From: Bacteroidales bacterium
GTDB taxonomy: Bacteria > Bacteroidota > Bacteroidia > Bacteroidales > UBA932
Assembly (NCBI GenBank): GCA_012744435.1
Contig: JAAYCA010000051.1
Coordinates: 1 to 41,574, forward strand
Direction of reading: 5' to 3'
DNA: 41,574 bases
This document shows, piece by piece, positions 7,732-15,272 of the stretch; position 1 is the stretch's first letter, and each line of letters opens with the position of its first letter. The notes under the pieces were generated by a model, which saw only the letters and a program-made list of their open reading frames with translations, made no database searches and was not told the origin of the DNA. The position numbers and the translations under genes are program-made.

Positions 7732-9133
7732 GGGGTTCAAATACTTTAACGTCAAATGATTCTGCTACTATCCTGCGCATTTCCCAGCGGTCCCGGACGA
7801 CGCCGGCGGCTCTGGCCTGCATCAGCGCGTTGCCGATGGCCGTGGCTTCGACGGGACCGGCCACCACGGGGATTCCGATGGCGTCGGCCGTCCACTGGTT
7901 CAGCAGGGCGTTGGCGCTCCCGCCTCCGATGATATGCAACTTGTCGATGGGGAAAGGCGCGAAGCCGCGGAGCATCTCCAGGACTTCCCTGTAGCGGTCC
8001 GCAAGGGAATGGTAGATGCAGCTGACGATCTGCGCGTCATTGTCATTTCGAGCTTGTCGAGAAATCTCCTCCACCATGTCCTCCGGCGCGGCGAAACACG
8101 GGTCGTCGGGGTGGATGCGGCCGGGGAAAGCGGCTTCGGCCTGCGCCATTTCTATCAACTGTGCATAGGAATAATCCTTGCCGGCGGCTTTCCAGACCTT
8201 GCGGCACTGCTCCAGGAGCCACATGCCGGTGATGTTCTTCAGGAAGCGCGTCGTGCCCTCGATGCCGCCTTCGTTGGTGAAATTGAGGCGGGCCGATTCG
8301 GCATTGATCACGGGGGCGGGAACCTCGATGCCCATCAGGCTCCAGGTGCCGCTGGACAGATAGGCGAAGCGCTCGTCGGAGGCGGGTACGGCGGCAATGG
8401 CGGAGGCGGTGTCGTGCCCCGCTACGGCGATGACGGGCACGGCGCCCAGCCCGGTGGAGGCCGCCAGGTCCGGCTTCAGCGTGCCGATTTTCGTGCCGGG
8501 TTGCACGATGGGAAGGAGCACGTCGGTGCGGATGCCCAGTTCCTCCAGGAGGCCTTTGTTGAACTGGCGCGTGGCCTGGTCCATCATGCCGGAAGTGGAG
8601 GCGTCCGTGTATTCACAGATGCGCTGTCCGGTGAGCAGGTAAGCAAGCAGGTCCGGCATGAAGAGCAGGCATTCCGCCCGCCGGAGCGCTTCGTCGCCGG
8701 CTTCCGTCTGGGCGTACAGCTGGAAGACCGTGTTGAAGTCCATGATCTGGATGCCAGTGCGCGCATAGAGCTGTTCGCGGGGGATCTTGCGGTACACTTT
8801 TTCGGGGATGCCCCGGGTGTAAGGGTCGCGGTAGCAGCGCGGCAGGCCCGTCAGGGCGCCGTCAGCGCCGACGCAGCCGAAGTCCACGCCCCAGGTGTCG
8901 ATGCCGATGGAGTCGAGCCGGACGCCCTGGGCGCCCAGCTGCTCCAGGCAGGTCACGAAGTGGCGGTACATGGCCGGGACGTCCCAGTACATCCGTCCGT
9001 CCCGGCTCTTCATCTCGGAAGGGAAGCGGTACACCTCCTCCAGGGTGAGGGAAGTGCCGTGCAGGCGGGCCAGGATCCCCCGTCCGGAGGTGGCGCCGCA
9101 GTCAAAGGCGAGGAAATGGTATTCTCCGGACAT
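7724..9133 (-). CDS. rhaB: Rhamnulokinase
   Basis: FGGY-family sugar kinase that phosphorylates L-rhamnulose at O1 with ATP. The 469 residues start with the ATP-loop block FLAFDCGATSGRGILA; GIDTWGVDFG, VAGHDTASA and the C-terminal HIIGGGSANALLNQW are all family hallmarks. Between DPCFAAPEDM and the conserved SCIYHSLADRY block the protein contains EISRQARND, which is the translation of a small palindromic repeat (8041-8068). The frame is kept and all kinase motifs remain, so the enzyme is probably active. It lies 1 bp behind rhaT and overlaps rhaD. Confidence 0.95.
   Translation of the reverse strand: MSGEYHFLAFDCGATSGRGILARLHGTSLTLEEVYRFPSEMKSRDGRMYWDVPAMYRHFVTCLEQLGAQGVRLDSIGIDTWGVDFGCVGADGALTGLPRCYRDPYTRGIPEKVYRKIPREQLYARTGIQIMDFNTVFQLYAQTEAGDEALRRAECLLFMPDLLAYLLTGQRICEYTDASTSGMMDQATRQFNKGLLEELGIRTDVLLPIVQPGTKIGTLKPDLAASTGLGAVPVIAVAGHDTASAIAAVPASDERFAYLSSGTWSLMGIEVPAPVINAESARLNFTNEGGIEGTTRFLKNITGMWLLEQCRKVWKAAGKDYSYAQLIEMAQAEAAFPGRIHPDDPCFAAPEDMVEEISRQARNDNDAQIVSCIYHSLADRYREVLEMLRGFAPFPIDKLHIIGGGSANALLNQWTADAIGIPVVAGPVEATAIGNALMQARAAGVVRDRWEMRRIVAESFDVKVFEPHA
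8041..8068. repeat. Small palindromic repeat inside rhaB
   Basis: TGTCATTTCGAGC...TCGAGAAATCTC is a short interrupted palindrome of the kind normally found between genes in Bacteroidota. Here it lies inside rhaB and is read in frame as EISRQARND in a loop between conserved kinase blocks. Confidence 0.6.
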
Positions 9134-9134
9134 A

Positions 9135-10142
9135 TCAGATCAGTTGCGGAAGGAACGTACTGAATACCAGCACCGCCAGGCCGGTGACCAGCACGGCGAC
9201 GGTTTTGCGGGACACGCCTTTCCATTCTTTGAGGAGGATGCCCCAGACATTGGAGAAGGTCACGTTGAGGGCCATCAGGATGCACCAGCTGAAGGTGATG
9301 AGGACAGGGTAGTCCGACAGGAATCCCTTGCCCAGGCTCAGGCCGAAGAACTGGCTGTACCACAGCAGGCCCGCGAGGGCGCAGAACAACAGGTTGTGGC
9401 CCCACAGGGCCCCTTTGCGGTAGTCGCTCCAGGTCTTGTTCTTCCCGTTCTGGAAGAAGCAATATACGGCGTTTGTCAGGAAGCCGCCGAAGGTCACCAG
9501 CAGGGTGGCCGGCAGAGTGGCGAAGATGGGCTTGGTCTGGGCCCAGGTGAGCGGGGCGCCGAAACTCAGGCCGATGTTGAAGCAGGCGCTCATGAAGCCG
9601 GCCAGCAGGGCGACGAGGATGCCCTTGCCGAAGTTGAAGTCCTTGACGGCCTTCTTTTTCTCCTCTTCCGGCAGGGAAGTGGCCTTCATGGCCCCGGCCA
9701 CGCCGATGATGGCAATGCCGACCAGGGTCACCACCACGCCGATGATCACGGCGCCGGTGAGGTCAGCGGCATGGCCGGTAAAGACCGGGCCCAGGATGGC
9801 GCCCAGGCCGGAACAGGTGCCCAGCGCAATGCTCTGCCCCAGGGCCACGCCCAGGTAGCGCATCGACAGGCCGAAGGTCAGGCCGCCGACCCCCCAGAGG
9901 ATGCCGAACAGGATGGTCAGCAGGCTCTCTTTGGGGTAGGCGCCGAAAAGCGCGAAAAGGGACTCCCCGGCAGGGACGGCGAGCAGGGCGCCGAGCAGGG
10001 GGAACAGCAGCCAGGCGAAGACGCCCTGGACGATCCAGTAGCTCTCCCAGCTCCAGTCTTTGATCTTGTTGATGGGAACATAGCTGGAGCTCTGGCAGAA
10101 GGCCCCGATGGCGATGATTAACAGTCCGATTATCAGATACAT
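9135..10142 (-). CDS. rhaT: L-rhamnose/proton symporter RhaT
   Basis: Inner-membrane importer of L-rhamnose, drug/metabolite-transporter superfamily. It has 335 residues and about ten hydrophobic segments. The start YLIIGLLIIAIGAFCQSSSYVPI and the GGLTFGLSMRYLGVALGQSIALG segment are typical of RhaT. Its length is close to the 344 residues of the E. coli protein. It is tightly packed between rhaA (9 bp) and rhaB (1 bp), which supports rhamnose as the substrate. Confidence 0.94.
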   Translation of the reverse strand: MYLIIGLLIIAIGAFCQSSSYVPINKIKDWSWESYWIVQGVFAWLLFPLLGALLAVPAGESLFALFGAYPKESLLTILFGILWGVGGLTFGLSMRYLGVALGQSIALGTCSGLGAILGPVFTGHAADLTGAVIIGVVVTLVGIAIIGVAGAMKATSLPEEEKKKAVKDFNFGKGILVALLAGFMSACFNIGLSFGAPLTWAQTKPIFATLPATLLVTFGGFLTNAVYCFFQNGKNKTWSDYRKGALWGHNLLFCALAGLLWYSQFFGLSLGKGFLSDYPVLITFSWCILMALNVTFSNVWGILLKEWKGVSRKTVAVLVTGLAVLVFSTFLPQLI

Positions 10143-10151
10143 GACATTTCT

Positions 10152-11402
10152 TTAGCGTTTGGAGGTGACTTCGCGCTCGTAGCGCTCGATCTCGGGAATG
10201 AAGGTTTCGCCCACAGGGACGCCGTTCTTGTAATTGAAGTAGTCGAACACGGCGCCGAACGGCAGGGTCTTGGCCTCTTCGAGCAGCGCGAGGCGCTGGA
10301 ATCCCTTGTCGGCATCCTCGTATTCGCGGAGCTTGTCCAGCGGTTCCAGCAGGGCGCTCAGCAGGCATTTCTGCGTGGCGCGGGTGCCGATCACGTAGGC
10401 GCCGATGCGGTTGATGGCGGCGTCGAAGTAGTCCAGGCCGATGTGGGCGCGGTCCAGGGCGCCGGCGCGGACAATTTCTTTGAAGAGGTCGAGGGTCTGG
10501 TCGTTCATGATGGTCACATGGTCGGAGTCCCAGCGGATGGGACGGGACACGTGCAGCATCAGTTCGGGAACGAATAGCAACAGCGAAGCGACCATGTCCG
10601 CGACATTCTCGGTCATCTCATAGTGGCCGGTATCCAGGGTGTACATGAGTTTGCGGGTGGCGCAGTAGCCGGCCACAAAGTCGTGGGATCCGACAGTATA
10701 GCTCTCCAGGCCGATACCGAAAAGCTTGGCTTCCAGGCAGGTCTTCATCCCGGGAAGGTCTTCCTTCAGGATCTCGTCCAGGGCGGCGGCGAAGATCTCG
10801 CGGTAGCGCAGGCGCTCCACGGTCTGGTCCTTGCTGCCGTCGTGGACCCAGATGTTCATGATGCAGGGATCGCCCTGGGCCTTGCCCATCGCGTCGGCGA
10901 TGCGGCGGCAGCGCTTGGTATGCTCGATCCAGAACCCACGGATGGCGGGATCGGGATTCGCGAGGCTGAGGCTGCCGCTCTTCGGGTGGGAGAAGGACGT
11001 GGAATTGAAGTCTAGCTTCATGTCATTCTCTTTTGCCCACTGGATCCAGCTCTGGAAGTAGTCGGCGGTCACTTCGTCGCGGTCGACGAACTTGCCGCCG
11101 AAGTCGCCGTAGATCTCGTGGAGGTTGAGCCGGTGCCTGCCGGCAATCAGGCTCTTGGCGAACTTGACGTCCGCGCGGACCTCGTCGATGTTGCGGGCGC
11201 GGCCCGGGTAGTTGCCGGTGGTCTGGATGCCGCCGGAGAGCGCCTGGTTGCGCTCAAAACCGACCACGTCGTCGGTCTGCCAGCAGTGCAGGGAGATGGG
11301 GGTCTTTCCGAGGGTTTCGACCGCCTGGTCGGTGTCCACGCCCAGGGCGGCATAGCGCTCGCGGGCGATTTCGTAGGACTGGAGGATCTGTGCTTCTTTC
11401 AT
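10152..11402 (-). CDS. rhaA: L-rhamnose isomerase
   Basis: Mn2+-dependent TIM-barrel isomerase that converts L-rhamnose to L-rhamnulose. The 416 residues are the usual length. Recognisable blocks are SLHCWQTDDVVGFE (about 37-50), SGGIQTTGNYPG, the metal-site region NLHEIYGD and TLDTGHYEMTENVADM near residue 265. It is often called rhaI in Bacteroides. It is the second gene of the operon, 11 bp behind the secreted GH78 enzyme, so one transcript would couple glycan cleavage with sugar catabolism. Confidence 0.96.
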   Translation of the reverse strand: MKEAQILQSYEIARERYAALGVDTDQAVETLGKTPISLHCWQTDDVVGFERNQALSGGIQTTGNYPGRARNIDEVRADVKFAKSLIAGRHRLNLHEIYGDFGGKFVDRDEVTADYFQSWIQWAKENDMKLDFNSTSFSHPKSGSLSLANPDPAIRGFWIEHTKRCRRIADAMGKAQGDPCIMNIWVHDGSKDQTVERLRYREIFAAALDEILKEDLPGMKTCLEAKLFGIGLESYTVGSHDFVAGYCATRKLMYTLDTGHYEMTENVADMVASLLLFVPELMLHVSRPIRWDSDHVTIMNDQTLDLFKEIVRAGALDRAHIGLDYFDAAINRIGAYVIGTRATQKCLLSALLEPLDKLREYEDADKGFQRLALLEEAKTLPFGAVFDYFNYKNGVPVGETFIPEIERYEREVTSKR

Positions 11403-11413
11403 ATGGTAATCAG

Positions 11414-13828
11414 TTATTTGATATTCAAGTTGTTGATTCCGGAGTGGAGGCGCTTTTTCTTCCCTTTCCAGACCAGGGTCCCGTCCACGCCGTCCGGGAG
11501 CTCGACCGTGGCCTGCAAGCGGCCGCCCTGCACCTGGTAGCGGACGGAAATGCTGCCGTCGGGGTGGGGGATGGTGCCGCCGATTTGCCGGATGTCGCGC
11601 AGGTGCGGCTCGATGCGCACTTTCCGGAAGGCCACCGCGTCGGAGTCGATGCCGAGGACGGTGCGGTAGAGCTCGATGTTCGGGCTGGCGCCCCAGGCGT
11701 GGCAGTCGGAGCGGGTGCCGTTCAGGTCGGAAGTCTCGGCCCAGGTCGAGAGGCCCAGGGCCATGTTGTTCCGCCAGATGTCCAGCCAGTCGAGGTAGCC
11801 GTCACCAAGGCCGGCCTTCACGAGGGCCTCGTGGAGGTAGTACTTGTAGTAAACGGTGCACTGGGCGAGGGTCTCGTCCGCGAGCATCTTCTGCGCCAGG
11901 GCTTTGGGATCCGCCGCGATGCCGCAGAGGATGGCCAGGGCGTTGCCGTGCTGGCTGTAGGTGTCCTGCTCGACGCGGTCGGCAAAAAGGCCTTTCGCCG
12001 CATTCCAGTAGGATTTTCTGACGCCGTCGGTGAGGCGGGCGGCCCGGTTGCGGTATTCGCCGGCCTGCCAGGTATTGCCCCGGACTTCCTCCATGTGCGC
12101 CATCAGCTGAAGGGCATACAAGAGCTGCAGGTCCATAAGGATGGAGCAGCCGTCGGCCCCTTTCTGCGGAGCGCCGTTGCTCCAGTTGGGACGGTCTTCG
12201 ACCCAGTCGGAGAAACTCCAGCCCGGGAGGTCTTTCAGGCGCCCGTCCGGGAGCTGGTAGCGGGAGAAGTAATGCAGGATCTGCTCGGCGCCCGGAAGCA
12301 GGTCCATGACGAACTGCGTGTCCCCGCCGTACATCATGTAGTCATGCAGGGCGTAGATGTAGCTGAGCGCGTAAGGCTGGATGTAATTCGGGACGGCGGA
12401 AGGGTAACGGCCCTTGGTGATGCCGTCGACGTTGCGGCTGATATCGGCCTGGTGCAGGAAGTTGCGGACCAGGCGGTCGTCCTTGCTGTTGTAGAGGGTG
12501 ATCAGCGCCTGGATGCGGGTGTCGCCCAGGTACTGGAGCTGCTCATAGTAGGGACAGTCCATGTAGGTCTCCCAGGCGCAGAGCCGGGCCGTGCGCCAAC
12601 CGATTTCCAGGATGTCCTTCAATTCTTGACTGCCCGTCTCCAGGCTTGCATCCAGGGTGAACGGGTAGCTGGTGTAGATGCCGGAGATCTCATCCAGGGA
12701 GAGAGGTTCGTCTGCCGTCTCGACCTGGATGCGCACATAGCGGAAGGTGCGCCAGGAGAGGGTGGTGAATTCCTGGCCGTCAAGTCCGTTGGAGACCAGC
12801 TGGTCCTCCCGGCCGACGAAGATCTTGCCTTCCGTCCCGTTTCGGTTGCCTTTCCCCTTGACCTTGGGGGCGAGGACGTAGTTCAGGAACTCCTCGGGGA
12901 CCTGCGCCAGCTGCTCGGGTGTCAGATTATAGGTGGGGCCGGACCCATCGGGAATGTAGAGGGATTCGGCGTAGCCGATATTTACCTTCGCGTCCTTGCC
13001 GCCGCTCATGCGCAGGTGGAAATAGGCATTGGTAAGCACTTTGTTGTCAAGGAGAAACTCTTTCTTCGTGTGGCTGGGGACGAGAAAGCCTTTCCCGATC
13101 GGGAAGGGCGTGCGCTCCATCTGCGGCAGCGTGGAGGGCACCAGGCAGCGGGTGTCGGTCTCGTTGGAGGACACGACGTCCTTGGGCTCGCCGGCCGCCC
13201 CTTCGCGGGCGGGCTGCCAGGCGGACAGGTCCGCGCCGGCTTCCTGCCAGCCGGGGATGATGGCATTCATATCCACCCTCTCTCCCGGACCGGCCGCATA
13301 ATACCCGGATACGATGGCATTGACGCGGCTGTAGGCGGGATTCTGGATGCATGACCAGCTCCGGTCCGTAAACAGGCCCGCGGCCTCGCCTTCGCCCTGC
13401 AGGAGGAAGCCGCTCCCGATGGATACCTGCGAAATCGGCCGCAGGTGCCCTTCGTTGTACACCAGGGCGGCGATGACGTTCCTGCCTCCGTTGAGATATG
13501 GCGCCAGATCCACCGTTTCGTAATTCCAGTGCGTGGCATCTCCCTTGGCGGGGCCCAGGGAAACGAGGATGCCGTTTACGTAGAGTTTGTAGCGGTTGTC
13601 CCCTGTTACGTGCACCGTGTAGCGGGCCGGGACGGCGGGCAGATCCACGTCCTTGCGGAAATAATAGACACCGTAATCCAGCGCCGGGGTTCCCGGGACG
13701 GAAATCCACTTGGCGTTCCACATATCGGTTCTCAGGTCAAAGGGAGCAGACGGGGACCGCTGGGGACCGTACTGGGCTGCAGCCGTGAAGCCGGCAGCGA
13801 GAAGGAGGACGAGTGCAACACGCTTCAT
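11414..13828 (-). CDS. Secreted alpha-L-rhamnosidase, GH78 family
   Basis: Removes terminal alpha-L-rhamnose from glycans or glycosides. The ATG at 13828 gives 804 residues with a Sec signal (MKRVALVLLLAAGFTAAAQ), so a periplasmic or exported enzyme. The predicted -7 box covers the in-frame ATG five codons upstream, another reason to choose this start. An N-terminal beta-sandwich with a YKLYVNGILV block is followed by the (alpha/alpha)6 catalytic domain with ETYMDCPYYEQLQYLGDTR; Glu429 is the likely general acid. This YYEQLQY form is a known GH78 subtype that differs from the QRNERMGW form of the second enzyme. It heads the rhaA-rhaT-rhaB-rhaD operon. Confidence 0.9.
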   Translation of the reverse strand: MKRVALVLLLAAGFTAAAQYGPQRSPSAPFDLRTDMWNAKWISVPGTPALDYGVYYFRKDVDLPAVPARYTVHVTGDNRYKLYVNGILVSLGPAKGDATHWNYETVDLAPYLNGGRNVIAALVYNEGHLRPISQVSIGSGFLLQGEGEAAGLFTDRSWSCIQNPAYSRVNAIVSGYYAAGPGERVDMNAIIPGWQEAGADLSAWQPAREGAAGEPKDVVSSNETDTRCLVPSTLPQMERTPFPIGKGFLVPSHTKKEFLLDNKVLTNAYFHLRMSGGKDAKVNIGYAESLYIPDGSGPTYNLTPEQLAQVPEEFLNYVLAPKVKGKGNRNGTEGKIFVGREDQLVSNGLDGQEFTTLSWRTFRYVRIQVETADEPLSLDEISGIYTSYPFTLDASLETGSQELKDILEIGWRTARLCAWETYMDCPYYEQLQYLGDTRIQALITLYNSKDDRLVRNFLHQADISRNVDGITKGRYPSAVPNYIQPYALSYIYALHDYMMYGGDTQFVMDLLPGAEQILHYFSRYQLPDGRLKDLPGWSFSDWVEDRPNWSNGAPQKGADGCSILMDLQLLYALQLMAHMEEVRGNTWQAGEYRNRAARLTDGVRKSYWNAAKGLFADRVEQDTYSQHGNALAILCGIAADPKALAQKMLADETLAQCTVYYKYYLHEALVKAGLGDGYLDWLDIWRNNMALGLSTWAETSDLNGTRSDCHAWGASPNIELYRTVLGIDSDAVAFRKVRIEPHLRDIRQIGGTIPHPDGSISVRYQVQGGRLQATVELPDGVDGTLVWKGKKKRLHSGINNLNIK

Positions 13829-13832
13829 GTCG

Positions 13833-13840
13833 CAAAGTAA
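13833..13840 (-). promoter_or_regulatory. -7 box of the rhamnose operon
   Basis: TTACTTTG on the minus strand, one mismatch to TAnnTTTG, ending 5 bp before the GH78 ATG, so the message would be nearly leaderless. No TTTG is found at -33. A weak core promoter with a missing -33 box next to the direct repeat at 13871-13901 fits activator-dependent control. Confidence 0.45.
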
Positions 13841-13870
13841 CAATGAAAAAAACTCTTGCCGGGATCACAA

Positions 13871-13901
13871 TTTGACAATAGTACTTTGATTTTTGACAAT
13901 A
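13871..13901. promoter_or_regulatory. Candidate AraC-type operator: 21-bp-spaced direct repeat
   Basis: The ten-base sequence TTTGACAATA occurs twice in the same orientation, at 13871-13880 and 13892-13901, exactly 21 bp (two helical turns) apart. On the rhamnose-operon strand the half-site is TATTGTCAAA. It lies at about -42 to -72 from the predicted start of the leftward operon, the usual place for an AraC activator, and upstream of the rightward promoter that leads to the AraC gene. Confidence 0.6.
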
Positions 13902-13915
13902 TATTCGTCTGCTCT

Positions 13916-13946
13916 TTTGCAGGGAGATGATATTTGTTTAACTTTG
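13916..13946 (+). promoter_or_regulatory. Promoter of the orphan ORF-araC-GH78 unit
   Basis: TTTG (13916-13919), 19 bases, TAACTTTG (13939-13946), a full consensus match. The box ends 6 bp before the ATG at 13952, the same spacing as at ruvX, so the message is predicted to be nearly leaderless. Confidence 0.75.
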
Positions 13947-13951
13947 TTTCC

Positions 13952-14311
13952 ATGTTCAGAAACCGCTTCAATAATTGTATTGTTCTGACACTCTCCTGCA
14001 GGATGGCATCAGCCCAGCAGACCAGCCGTCTCTTTTTTGATTTGAACTATGACACGGACGAAACGCTGGCTCCCGTTTCGGTGAAGACAGGCTGCATGGT
14101 ACCGGCTGCGGCAAAGCCGTATCCCACCCGGGAAGGCACCTTCTACAGCTTCACCGGCCTGTACGGCGGGATCGGTATCCTGGAGGACAATACCGTCAGC
14201 GTAAAGATGGAGATTGAAGACGTCGGAGCGGTGGAGCCCGAACTGCTCTCCTCTCCCTGGGGGGGCGGCATGTCCTACAAGATTGAAGAATGCCAGTTCA
14301 GAATCAGATAA
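13952..14311 (+). CDS. Small secreted protein of unknown function (possible remnant)
   Basis: 119 residues, not recognised. The ATG at 13952 fits the promoter spacing. The start MFRNRFNNCIVLTLSCRMASAQQ resembles a signal peptide with a short hydrophobic core. The rest is beta-rich, with GTFYSFTGLYGGIGILEDNTVSVKMEIED near its middle, and has no cysteine pattern or catalytic motif that I recognise. It may be a complete small extracellular protein or the truncated end of a larger carbohydrate-active protein. It precedes the AraC gene by 22 bp and is its probable co-transcript. Confidence 0.55.
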   Translation: MFRNRFNNCIVLTLSCRMASAQQTSRLFFDLNYDTDETLAPVSVKTGCMVPAAAKPYPTREGTFYSFTGLYGGIGILEDNTVSVKMEIEDVGAVEPELLSSPWGGGMSYKIEECQFRIR

Positions 14312-14333
14312 TCATCAACCATTCCGACGTTTC

Positions 14334-15230
14334 ATGAAAGAGGCCCTTCATCTTCAGTATCTGGTGGCTGCGCCGGCTGATTTGCGCTGGGGCCTGGCCG
14401 TTAATTCCGTGGGTTACCAGGAAGTGGGGGCGGGGGAGGCGTATCCGCCCGGCAACCATCCATCGAGATACCTCTTCTCCGAGGAGCAGGGTCGTGTCCT
14501 GGAAGAATACCAATTACTGTATATTACCAGGGGGCAGGGGATCTTTCGCAGTGCATCACTGAGCCATTCCGTACGTGTGGGACAGGGATCCATGTTCCTT
14601 CTCTTCCCGGCTGAATGGCACAGTTACCGGCCAGACCGTGAGACCGGCTGGAAAGAGTATTGGATCGGATTCAAGGGCTCACAGATGGACCAGTGGGTCT
14701 CCGATGGTTTTTTCTCCCCGGCCGCGCCTGTCTCTCAGATTGGCCTCAGGAGTGAGGTAGTCAACCTCTATAACGATGCCATCCAGACGGCCAGCCAGCA
14801 GGAATCCCTCTTCCAGCAGCGTCTGGGTGGGATAGTTGCCCATTTGATGAGCCTTGCGCGGTTCTATGGCCGCAATGCCGCTTTCTCGGAGGTGGTCGAC
14901 CTGATCAACCGGGCCAAGATCCTGATCTCCGATCAGTACCGCACTCTCTCCCCGGAGGATCTCGCCCGGCAGTTATGTATGGGCTATTCCAATTTCCGCC
15001 GCATCTTCAGGGAATACACCGGCTTCTCGCCGGCGAAGTATATCCAGGAAGTGAAGTTGAACCGGGCCAAGGAAGCGCTGACCAACAGTTCGCTGCCCGT
15101 CAAGCAGGTGGCTTATGAGATGGGCTATGACAACGAAGATTATTTCTTTACGGTTTTCCGGCGGATGACAGGCATGACGCCCATGCAGTACCGGGCATTT
15201 ACGCAGGGAAAGAAAACGCCGGCAGAGTGA
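14334..15230 (+). CDS. AraC-family transcriptional regulator, probable rhamnose regulator
   Basis: 298 residues from the ATG at 14334; an upstream extension of the frame would overlap the preceding gene. The N-terminal half is an AraC-type cupin sensor (YQLLYITRGQGIF; GSMFLLFPAEWHSYRP). The C-terminal half carries the two AraC helix-turn-helix units at about residues 200-290: LSPEDLARQLCMGYSNFRRIF, and PVKQVAYEMGYDNEDYFFTVFRR ending in TPMQYR. Its position between two GH78 genes and beside rhaA-T-B-D implies that it senses rhamnose or a rhamnoside and binds the repeat at 13871-13901. The ligand is inferred, not shown. Confidence 0.85.
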   Translation: MKEALHLQYLVAAPADLRWGLAVNSVGYQEVGAGEAYPPGNHPSRYLFSEEQGRVLEEYQLLYITRGQGIFRSASLSHSVRVGQGSMFLLFPAEWHSYRPDRETGWKEYWIGFKGSQMDQWVSDGFFSPAAPVSQIGLRSEVVNLYNDAIQTASQQESLFQQRLGGIVAHLMSLARFYGRNAAFSEVVDLINRAKILISDQYRTLSPEDLARQLCMGYSNFRRIFREYTGFSPAKYIQEVKLNRAKEALTNSSLPVKQVAYEMGYDNEDYFFTVFRRMTGMTPMQYRAFTQGKKTPAE

Positions 15231-15272
15231 CAAGTTTTGGCAATGGATAGAAAGGAACAACACCATAAGATT

